This document shows, piece by piece, positions 18,461 to 28,296 of a DNA stretch of 64,000 nt. Under the pieces are notes generated by a model, which was not told the origin of the DNA, ran no database searches, and was given only the letters and a program-made list of their open reading frames with translations. This DNA comes from Pollenia angustigena. Lineage: Eukaryota; Arthropoda; Insecta; Diptera; Polleniidae. Each line of letters opens with the position of its first letter. Position 1 is the stretch's first letter. The translations under genes and the position numbers were made by a program. The stretch covers positions 216,174,208 to 216,238,207 of the forward strand of contig OV884058.1 in the NCBI GenBank assembly GCA_930367215.1. Reading direction: 5' to 3'.

Positions 18461-19113
18461 GTCTAGTTTACACTATCCCACAAGTCTTACGTATTTCATT
18501 ATACTTTGAGAGATAGATATCTAATCAGTTTTTTTGCGACTGTCAAAGAATCTAACTTAACCTGACTGTTTGTGTTCACACCATCACACAAAGTATAAAC
18601 ACTCAAACATGAAATAAAATGCAACCCTGATCCAATGAAAAATATTATTGCTTAGCCATTTAAAAAAAATGATGAAGTCGTATAGGATGTCAAACTTTTC
18701 TTCATAATACTTGTCATTTTCATCACACATGCAATCACACTATCAGACTTTTACATATAAAAGCTAGATTACACTATTTGACAAGTCTTACGTATTCCAT
18801 AATACTTTGTGAGATAGAAATCCAATGAGTTTTGTTGCGACTGTCAAAGAATCTAATATAATATGACAGTTTGTGTTCACACCATTACACAAAGTATAAA
18901 CACTCCCACATGAAAAAAAATGCAACCCTGATCCAATGAAAAGTATTATTGTTTAGAAATTTTTCAAAAAGCGATGAAGTCGTAATGGGATGTGAAACTT
19001 TTTTCATAATACTTGTAATTTTCGTGACAAATTGCATTCACACCATCACACTTTGTCACATTACTTGAGTTTTTGACATGTATTAATACAAACTATAATA
19101 GTGTAAACTAGCC
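18461..19113. mobile_element. MITE with an internal 301-bp tandem duplication
   Basis: Ends GTCTAGTTTACACTAT and, inverted, GGCTAGTTTACACTAT. The body is two direct copies about 301 bp apart (ACAAGTCTTACGTATT at 18480 and 18781; AATGCAACCCTGATCC in both). Copies differ by scattered point changes. Non-coding. Confidence 0.65.
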
Positions 19114-19646
19114 TTTACGTAACAAGATAATTCACCTTGATTAACAACATTTTTTTTTTCAACTTTTTAAATTTGACTTAAGATGTTGTGTCAAAATGCC
19201 ACAGATATGTTTTTGACAGCTATTACTGATATTTAATTTAAACTGAACTTGGTGAAATTTGCCGTTAGATTGCAATCCAATAAGTTTTGACTAAATACCA
19301 ACATAATAAGATTATTTTTAGATATAAAGACTATATTCCGGCTATGTGAAATAATGTACCAGTTTTCAAAATATTCAATGGTCCTTCTGTTACTACGTTT
19401 ATTTTTTTTTTTTATATAAGAAAGAGCAAAAATTATTGTGTATTTTGAAATTTATTTGCACATTTTTGATTTAATTTTACTTTTGTTGTCATACGAATGT
19501 GTGCCACATCGAAATAAAACCGTAAAACGGTTAAAAGTGTGGCAATGCTTAAAATCTCATTTGCAAATAGTGTCGTTAATCAGCAATTGTTTTCATGAGT
19601 AAGCTATTCGCAAATAAAAATTTAAATCACTGTTGATGCGGCAATA
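19114..19646. other. Intergenic sequence, nothing firm
   Basis: Contains a copy of the AACTGAACTTGGTGAAATT motif (19241-19259) and a poly-T tract. No gene or terminal repeat pair is supported. Confidence 0.3.
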
Positions 19647-21218
19647 CCCAGTAAAAACTTCGCCTACAAAATAATGTGTTCAGTAATCAGAAAAACTAAA
19701 AAGCACTACTTACAATTCTATTGAAAGAACCAATGAATTTTACAAGGGATTCTCCAAAATGAACGCATTAAAAAGTAAGTCATTATTTTTTAACTATGTA
19801 CATTAGGGTGGTTCTTAAAATTAAAAGTTGGATTTTATCAAGTCTCAATTTCCAACTCGGTAGCTATTAGTAAAAAACTATTAAAAAAAAATTTTAGGTA
19901 CATCTGAGAAGATTAAGGCACGTCGCACACTGGGGATTTCGCGGAAAAAAGTCAAATTGTCAACATAGTCTTTATGCAATATGCAGTGATATGTTGCAAT
20001 TTTCGACTTAATGGTACAATAAAATCAAAAAGAATTACTCCGATCTGACTGCCAGTTTTTTTTATATCCGTTTCAAACTCAGAACTTGTGTGTTTTACCG
20101 AACCAACTTAATTTAAACCTAAGAATTTAAATGCGAATATTTTTTTACTATGTGAGCTAACGTTTTTCTTTTTTTTTCTATTTAAAGTAGTATGTTTCAG
20201 TATACTAAAATTGAAAAAAAAAATCTGCAGAGACTTAAGTTTTTTTTTTTTTTGTGTATTTTTATGAACATATAACAAAAATCCCATTTTTCTCCAAACA
20301 TTCGGACCTGCAATTTGATCTTTACTTTTCTTTAGTTTGAAATCACTACTAATACATTGTCTTATATCGGTTTTAACATTATTAATCAATTTCAAGTGCC
20401 ACCAGGTGCCACCTCTCAATTTGTTGCATTACACAGTACAACATTTTTCAGCTGATTGATTCGGGACTTAATTCTGATAAGGCTCTTTTGTTTAACATAA
20501 CTCGAGAACCACTAGTCGGATTTTGCTGAAAAAAATTTTGAAAAATCAAGAATTACAACTACTTTCATCTGTTTATATAACATTTTGCTACATAAGCAAC
20601 AGTTTCGCAGTTATAAATAAATGTATGAAGAAAAAAAATATTTTTTGCCCAAAAAATTTAAATTTTTTATTTTTAATTCATAAAAAATCCAAAACAGTAA
20701 AAAAAGTTTCAAGTCCTATTACTTTCACGTGAAGTTGCATAACCTATGAAATAAATGAGATATAAATCATGAAAATCGATGAACGCGTTTCGCTTTTATT
20801 AACAATTAAGTGAAGGTATGCATTTCAAAAATTTGCTCGAGACATGCCCAAAATTCTTTGCAAAAACATTTATGACTTTTTTATGATTCTTAGAATTCAA
20901 AAAAAAAAAAAAAAAGTAATAAACAAAAGTAATAAGCGGTAATAAATGTGCGTGGACATTTAAAAGGAAAAAAGGAAAGTGCACTTTTTTAATTATTTGG
21001 GGTTTTCCGTTGGCTACTTGTATGATTTTTTTACAGAAATTCCACCCACATCTATTAGTGCTCATGTTTTGGAACGTACCTGTCAGTAAAATATTGAAAA
21101 ATACGTAGTATTTATAGGTGTTCATTTATCGATTTTTGTCATTCAACTAGTGCTGACGAACGCGAAAAGCACAACCGATTTTTCTCCGTTTTTTTTTTTT
21201 TAATTATAACTGAAACTA

Positions 21219-23067
21219 ATGACCAAGAGTTTTACGGCAATGGAAAGTTTTTCTATTTCTCATGGGGTTTTATGCTCGAAGCTTCTGGAATTTGACAAAG
21301 ACAGAACAAAATTAAAACAGTTTTTGCAACAATTGCACGTTGGCTTAAACGATACTAGAGCATGTGAAATTTTGGATACAATATATAAAAACTTTTACTG
21401 TAACTTCAAACAAAGATGGCAGGATTCTAACCGTACGAAGTCATGATTTGAAAAAAAGAATGCAAATTGGCTTGAAGGCACATTAACAATTAAGTTTACT
21501 GAGGCTGAATGTTCTACCAGTTCTGCACTTGGTCGGCCACGCAAATCGTTTGAGGAGTGCTTTGATCGCGCCAAACAATACAAAAGGGATGAAGTACGGC
21601 CTATGTTTCCTCAAGAAGTAATTGATTTTTCTTCTAGTATTTCAAAAACCAACCACAAAATTTGTACATTAAAAACTTTGGGGATGTTTACAAAGCTTGA
21701 ACTTACAAAAGAAAAATACGAGTATCTAATGCATTGGTTACAAAATTAAGGATATAACATACTCGTACTATACAAACAACTCACGAAAGAAAAAACTAAC
21801 AGTTATCCTCTAGAAATTTCTATTACTGAAAGTTCAGGCAGTGTACCTCTGCAAAATCTGTTGGATCATACTGCTAAAAGAGTCCTAGAGACCAAATCAG
21901 TAAAGGAAATAAATAAAATTGAAAGCGAAAATCTAACAATGTACTATAAATGGGGATGTGATGGGGCATCTGGTCAAAGCGAATACCAACAGAGGTTTTC
22001 AGATGATCAAATTTCTGACTCTCATTTATATATGACATCAGTTGTACCACTAAAATTATCATTGAGTGATGACATAAATAAATTAGTATGGAACAACAAT
22101 AAACTTTCTTCCACACAGTATTGTAGAACACTACAGTTTGCATACGTTAAAGAGAGTCGATGAGGAGATATCTCAACTAAAAGAATTTGAGTTAACAGTA
22201 AATAATCGTAACTTTAAAGTAAAACATGAATTATATTTTACAATGATTGACGGCAAGACAGCACAATCAGTAACAGAGACACCAGCAGCATCTTCTTGTT
22301 TTATTTGTGGAGCAACAACATCCAAAATGAATAAAATCGAAGAAGTTCAAGCTATGCCCGTAAATGAACAAGCACTGCAATTTGGTATGTCACCACTTCA
22401 TGCGCGTATTAAGCTGATGGAGTGTCTTTTGCATGTAGCTTACAATATTGAATTTACAAGTGGAAGAGTCGACTCAAATACTCGTCCGATAAGAGAAGCC
22501 CGAAAATGTTTGATAAAGCGTGAAATTAAAGAGAAAATTGGAATACAGGTTGATACTGTTAAACAAGGCTCTGGTACGACAAATTCAGGAAATACGTCAC
22601 GAAGATTCTTTGCTAATCCTGCTTTGATTTGCGAAATCACGGGTCTAGATGAAGACATAATCAAGAGGTTTTCAACACTTCTCGAAGCTATAACCATTAC
22701 CGAGGCACTAGATTCGAAAAAATTTGGTGATTTTTGTCTGGAGACGGCAAAAAAGTTTGTTGCACTGTACGAGTGGTACAATATGCCACCAACACTCCAC
22801 AAAATTCTGATTCATGGAAAATATATAATTGAAAAGTGTATTTTTCCTGTAGGCTTATTATCCGAAGAGGCTCAGGAAAGTCGTAACAAAGACTATAAAA
22901 AATATCGCCTTAGACACTCCAGAAAATGCAGTCGAATTGCCACGAACGTAGATAATATGCACCGAATGATGGTAACATCAGATCCCATGATCTCACACTT
23001 GACTCCTTCATTTAGCCAGAAAAAGCATAGTGATATAAGCGACGAAGTTAAGGCTCTTTTAGAATAA
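21219..23067 (+). pseudogene. Transib transposase, broken by two stops and one frameshift
   Basis: Transib enzymes cut DNA by a DDE mechanism and share their core with the RAG1 recombinase. From ATG 21219 one frame runs to 22160 with stops at 21444-21446 (TGA) and 21747-21749 (TAA). It includes WGCDGASGQSEY, whose Asp at 21960-21962 is the expected first catalytic residue. A shift near 22150 moves to the frame ending at 23067, with TMIDGKTAQS (second Asp, 22249-22251), zinc-ligand-like CFIC, FGMSPLHARIKLMECLLH, GNTSRRFF, LHKILIHG and the end segment SEEAQESRNKDYKKYR. The third acidic residue was not assigned. About 616 codons, near full family length. Confidence 0.88.
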
Positions 23068-23068
23068 T

Positions 23069-23411
23069 AAATTAAAAAGTAGATTTAAAATAAATAATAA
23101 ATTAAAAATTAAAAAAATCACTTAAATTTTTTGTTAGTTAGGCCTATTTACATTGTAGGTAACGATATACATTTTTCTAGCTTTCTTTATTTAGATTACT
23201 TTTGTGTATAACTATATAAATAAAACTAAGTTTGTGATGAAATTAAAAATAGATTTAAAATAAATAATGAATTAAAAATTAAAAAAATCATTAAATTTTT
23301 TTGTTAGTTAGGGCTTTTTACATTGTAGGTAACGATATACATTTCTCTAACTTTCTTTATTTTGATTATTTTGTGTATTACTATATAAATACAACTTAAT
23401 TTGTGATGAAA
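23069..23411. repeat. 171-bp tandem duplication in the Transib tail
   Basis: Two direct copies (23070-23240, 23241-23411) share GATTTAAAATAAATAAT and TTACATTGTAGGTAACG, with a few substitutions. They lie between the transposase stop and the right terminus. Confidence 0.8.
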
Positions 23412-23472
23412 TCATTATATTTTTTGACAAATATATTTTTTTCCTCACCTCCATACAAAAATCCCCAGTGTG

Positions 23473-23889
23473 CGTCGCCCGCCCGCCGAAGTTTGAGAAA
23501 ATCCTTAATTTTTGGCTAAAATTTCAAAAATTAAACGTTTATAAATATTTACTTCTTTTTTTATAAAAAATATTTTTGGTTTAAAATGGCTTTTTGACAT
23601 AACCTGCATAAATATATCGTCACCCAAAAAGCGAAACGTCCTAACTAAAAAAATATCTATATTGATTTTACATAAATTTAAATTTAATTGTTTATTTTTT
23701 ATTAATACGATTTTCGTATGACGTACTTAATTCCCAATTTTTTCATATTTAATAAATAAACTGAAATTTATTGTTGAGGGAAAGCTAGCTAAATGTGTTA
23801 TATTAATATTATTCGGCTTGAGGTCTGTTTCATAAATTATAATAAAAATAAAAACTCTTGTTCTGTTTTAATTTTTAATTATTTATTTA
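23473..23889. other. AT-rich filler between Transib and the Penelope remnant
   Basis: After the CGTCG duplication and a GC-rich CCCGCCCGCCG patch, the sequence is AT-rich with no recognised element. Confidence 0.3.
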
Positions 23890-23996
23890 TTCCAATATTT
23901 CCACCAACTTTGTTGGTCATCCTCAGGGAAATAGTTACGATCTAAAAAATATAATTTTAAAACATGTTTCTTAATTTAAACAAACAATTAATTTAC

Positions 23997-24509
23997 TTAA
24001 TATTTAATGCAGTGTTGTCCGATGTTATCGTTTAAAGTTTTTCTCACTGACTGTCTTATAATTTTCTTTTGTTTATTAATCTTGTGTTTGTTAATTGTAT
24101 GACGATATATGTGAGCGCAATTATCAGTATCCGTTTTGTAGTTAATTCTCTTTTCGTTTGGTGTATTTATAATATGTAGCATCTCCTGCATGTATCGTTT
24201 AGTGTAATTATTCTCTCCCACAAGTATTCTCACCTTATCGAAGTGTGGTTGATGTCCCGTTTTTGCACAGTGGGCTGCTAGTGCTGTTTTTTTTTTTTTT
24301 TTGTTAAAGGTTTGTCATTTGATTTTAAGTCGGATTTGTGCGATGATAATCTTGTCTTTAGTTTTGTCTTCGTTGTACCAAATATATCTTTTGGCATATG
24401 TCAGTATCGTCCCCTTTACAAGCTGATATACTAGATTGGATTTATCTAGTTTGTCTATTCTGGATTTCATGTTATTAAACAATCTGTTCATTGTGTTGCT
24501 CGTTTTCAT
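23997..24509 (-). pseudogene. Penelope-type GIY-YIG endonuclease remnant
   Basis: GIY-YIG nucleases nick DNA to prime Penelope reverse transcription. The frame begins MNRLFNNMKSRIDKLDKSNL-VYQLV, shifts, continues IFGTTKTKLKTRLSSHKSDL (the GTT..KxR..HK signature with its catalytic Arg), then an AAAAA-rich stutter. It ends TALAAHCAKTGHQPHFDKV, NNYTKRYMQEMLHI (conserved Glu) and a short tail to 23997. At least one frameshift and a damaged YIG (FGT) argue against activity. Confidence 0.75.
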
Positions 24510-24550
24510 TGCTAATAAGTAATTTTCTTTGTTGTATATGTCTGAGAAAG

Positions 24551-24602
24551 CTAGCTTCTATGCGCATTTCACTGGTTGCTTAGGCCAGCTCATCAGGAAA
24601 AT
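24551..24602 (-). ncRNA. Type I hammerhead ribozyme of the Penelope-like remnant
   Basis: Minus strand: TTTTC (stem I), CTGATGA, GCTGG/CCAGT (stem II), GAAA, TGCGCA, TA, GAAGC (stem I). Stem III (AUGC/GCAU) is self-complementary without a loop, exactly the design of the 569-bp arrays. Predicted cleavage is after AUA, between 24559 and 24558. Stem I is short and partly wobble-paired, so activity is uncertain. Confidence 0.7.
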
Positions 24603-27102
24603 ATTAAACAAAAAAAAAAACCCTAAAGCGAATAAGAATTATAAACACTCTAAGTCTTACTTTTAACAATATCAAAGCTTAAACAAAACACCAACAACAA
24701 ACAGTGAGTTTATCTTTTCTTATTATTTTTATTTTACTAAATATTATAATTTTGTGTTCATGTTAGTTTGTTATTGATTTTTTAATACATCCGGGATATT
24801 TGCGTCTATAATCTTGGACAACTTTTAATACATATTGTTTTTGCTCTTCATTTTTTTCCATTAGTTTGACTCCCCTTTCCGCAGTGTCGTCGACTACCCT
24901 TAATTGCCCAATAATTTCTTCAGAATTTGATTCTAAGAACTCTTGATTTATAAGGAATCTTTCGAAAAAAAGTTTTGTTTCCATGGACACAAATTGTTGC
25001 ATTACATTGTCTATGATGGTTGAAATATTTTGATTAGCAATAATGGGTCGCTTTATATTTTGAGCACCGTCACCAACATTCTTAAGGGCTTCAACCATTT
25101 TTGCTTTAGTGCTGTTCGGTACTCTTGAATCAAAAAATGCTAGAGCAATGTTTTCAAGATTTAATTACCACTAATGGCTTTGCATTTTTGTAATGGCAAC
25201 TCGCGACAAGCAGTGTGACCCTTTTAGCATTTTCACTGCTAAATTTAGCATTATTTATTTTGATTTAACAGCGAATTTTTGAAATAGCATTTAGCATTAT
25301 TATCAGCATTTTTGTAATATTTTTTTAGCATTATTTAGCATTTTTTAATCTTAAAAATTTTATATATTGCTATTTCACAATATAACTTATCACTTCTCTA
25401 TAATCACTCAATCTCTATAATTCTCTATCTCTATAATCTCTATAATTGTATTTTGTCATTTATACGTTTATACAAATGTATAATAATGGTAACCCTGTAA
25501 ACACCAAAAAAAATTAAGGAAGAAATGGTAGATTTTACTACAGAAGAAATAACGGTTTTAGAACAGCAATGCCAAAAGCATACGAATTGATGAACCAAAG
25601 TTCAACTATTGAATACTGGATAGGTGTTTAGAATATGATGAGAACAGATCATATTCTAATGGTATTTGCCAACAATTTGGATATTAAGGAAAAGGCTGTT
25701 TTCCTAAACGCCTGTTGCAATGTAGTAATACAAGGCGACATGTTCTTAAATGCATCCATAAACATTTTGACAATGCATTTAGTTCCGAAATGCAACTTTG
25801 TAGTTGTCACTGTGCAGAGAAAAGCAAATAAAGCAGTTAAAATAATGTAGATGCAAAACATATTCATATACAATACAAAGTAGGTGAAAATTTAAGTACA
25901 CAATGCATCAACACGGTATTGAGACATTGGGAACACACGTTTAGGAAAACAGCCAAACTATTCATATAATGGTGTGTTTAATGTGTAATTAAAAATACTA
26001 AAAATGCTGTTGAGTAGCCTTTTATGTTTTCAATGATAATTTTTGTTTTTACTTATATTTTGTATTTAATAATATATATCTGTGGCAATAAATAATAATG
26101 GCTTAAGTTGACTAAAGTGCTTGTTAATTTTATTACATATTCTTATTATCTTCTTCAAGATCTATAACGCAGTTAAATTTCAAGTATAAAATGTCATTAT
26201 TTATAAAACTTTACGCATTTATATTTAAACTTTCACAATACAACACACAATTCATTTGAGACAAAACCCTTAATATCTCAAAACACAAAATTTCGACTTA
26301 AGTCGTTATTATTTATTGCCGCAGATATGTACATATGTATATCGTTACCTAAAACGCAAAAAACCCTATCTAACATTTTGAAAATTTTACAAAAAAACTA
26401 TTTAAAATGATAAACTTATTAATCGCCTTAAACTGTTTGCAATTTATTTTTCTTCTACTTTTCTTGTAAAATCTAAAAGCCCAACCATAATATGCATAGC
26501 CTTGCCTAACCTACTGTCAAAAATTAACAAAAAGTCTCTCAAATGTATTTAAAAAACAAAACCAAAAAACATTTGATTCCGTACGGAATGTGCGGTCAGT
26601 TTCGCCATTTGCTTAAGGAAATGACAGTTTCATAAAACTAAACAAAAATTTTCTTTAAGTTCAATATGATTTACATGGATTTGCACATTTGCTTAAGCCA
26701 ACTTAAGCACATTATGGTTGCGCCTTAACAGTTTCTTTTGACAGTTGACAATGTTGCATATTTTGCAAACTGTAGGTTAGGGCTTTAAGCGTTTATCATG
26801 TAATATTTTGTAGATATGGCCTTATGTTTTTTTTGGTTAAAAAATCGCTAACTTTTGTCAAACTACTAAATTGTTTTTATTAAATAAATCTATGTATTAT
26901 TAGTATTGTGGTTATTTTATTGAACTATTTATGGTTTTTAATCCAAATTTTTAATATTTTTAATTAGGCTTAAGTTCATTAAATTTAATTTTCATTAAAT
27001 TATTTTTATGAAGAAAGGAATTTTACAACATGAAAATTAATTAAAATTTATTGATAATTTTTCATTCTTGACTCAATCTGGGCTCGAACCCAGGTGTTTA
27101 CG

Positions 27103-27160
27103 GACAGGTTACCCTGACATGTTTCGATTGCAACCACTCAATCTCCCCAGAGGGCTTGCC
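27103..27160 (-). ncRNA. Hammerhead ribozyme with a core mutation, array 3
   Basis: Stem I CCCT/AGGG, stem II GATTG/CAATC, GAAA and ACATGTC are intact, but the core reads CTGGGGA instead of CTGAGGA. The invariant A is lost, so cleavage is expected to be impaired. The site would be between 27116 and 27115. Confidence 0.7.
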
Positions 27161-27670
27161 GTTTAACACTCGCAGCCATCGACGACTGCTGACGTCATTA
27201 GTCAAACATCAATCCTTAAACCAAATTGTATTCAACCTTTGGTAGATCGAAATTTGCTTTGAATGATTATCTATTTTAATTTATTTTAACATGTTATTCC
27301 TTTACTTCTGTTTTTTCGTACTTTTGTCAAGAATTCTTCTTGAAGTTCAAAGTACATATTTTTTGTTTTTTCATTTTTTTTTTGTCTTTCTTTTTCTTGT
27401 TGACCTTTTCAGCACAACTTGAAGGACAAATGCAAACATAGAGCTCGTGCCTTAGCTTTAACAATTATTAGTATTGTGGTTATTTTATTGAACTATTTAT
27501 GGTTTTTAATCCAAATTTTTAATATTTTTAATTAGGCTTAAGTTCATTAAATTTAATTTTCATTAAATTATTTTTATGAAGAAAGGAATTTTACAACATG
27601 AAAATTAATTAAAATTTATTGATAATTTTTCATTCTTGACTCAATCTGGGCTCGAACCCAGGTGTTTACG

Positions 27671-27728
27671 GACAGGTTACCCTGACATGTTTCGATTGCA
27701 ACCACTCAATCTCCTCAGAGGGCTTGCC
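27671..27728 (-). ncRNA. Type I hammerhead ribozyme, array 3
   Basis: Intact CTGAGGA and GAAA core. Stem I CCCT/AGGG and stem II GATTG/CAATC keep pairing although both differ from array 1. The upper stem is GGCA/TGTC with a wobble. Predicted cleavage lies between 27684 and 27683. Confidence 0.85.
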
Positions 27729-28238
27729 GTTTAACACTCGCAGCCATCGACGACTGCTGACGTCATTAGTCAAACATCAATCCTTAAACCAAATTGCATT
27801 CAACCTTTGGTAGATCGAAATTTGCTTTGAATGATTATCTATTTTAATTTATTTTAACATGTTATTCCTTTACTTCTGTTTTTTCGTACTTTTGTCAAGA
27901 ATTCTTCTTGAAGTTCAAAGTACATATTTTTTGTTTTTTCATTTTTTTTTTGTCTTTCTTTTTCTTGTTGACCTTTTCAGCACAACTTGAAGGACAAATG
28001 CAAACATAGAGCTCGTGCCTTAGCTTTAACAATTATTAGTATTGTGGTTATTTTATTGAACTATTTATGGTTTTTAATCCAAATTTTTAATATTTTTAAT
28101 TAGGCTTAAGTTCATTAAATTTAATTTTCATTAAATTATTTTTATGAAGAAAGGAATTTTACAACATGAAAATTAATAAAAATTTATTGATAATTTTTCA
28201 TTCTTGACTCAATCTGGGCTCGAACCCAGGTGTTTACG

Positions 28239-28296
28239 GACAGGTTACCCTGACATGTTTCGATTGCAACCACTCAATCTCCTCAGAGGGCTTGCC
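28239..28296 (-). ncRNA. Type I hammerhead ribozyme, array 3
   Basis: Same as the 27671-27728 copy, core intact. Predicted cleavage lies between 28252 and 28251. Confidence 0.85.

Larger units (their letters stand above)
19926..23472 (+). mobile_element. Transib transposon (RAG1-related superfamily)
   Basis: Terminal repeats begin CACACTGGGGAT and end ATCCCCAGTGTG. They are flanked by a perfect 5-bp GC-rich duplication, CGTCG (19921-19925 and 23473-23477), which is the Transib signature. The 3,547-bp element carries one transposase gene on the plus strand (21219-23067), a 1.3-kb AT-rich leader and a tandem duplication in the tail. Intact ends and few coding lesions suggest a moderately recent insertion. 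Confidence 0.9.
23890..24620 (-). mobile_element. Penelope-like retroelement 3' fragment with hammerhead
   Basis: On the minus strand a hammerhead ribozyme (24551-24602) is followed by a GIY-YIG endonuclease reading frame and a 3' end containing CTGAGGATGACCAACAAAG. Penelope-like elements are known to carry GIY-YIG nucleases and type I hammerheads and to be 5'-truncated or partly tandem. No reverse transcriptase domain remains. Exact borders are uncertain. Confidence 0.75.

Noticed and set aside
20108..21125. Several 70-108 codon frames in the Transib leader
   Set aside because: Low-complexity translations of homopolymer runs; no conservation expected upstream of the transposase.
23896..23935. 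Second hammerhead at the Penelope 3' end (CTGAGGATGACC ... GGTGGAAA)
   Set aside because: CTGAGGA and GAAA are present and ACCAAC/GTTGGT can pair, but stem II is offset and no stem III or cleavage site is visible.
25635..25873. Mirror-image frames of about 70 codons
   Set aside because: Both strands open over the same stretch inside a hAT; no transposase motif.
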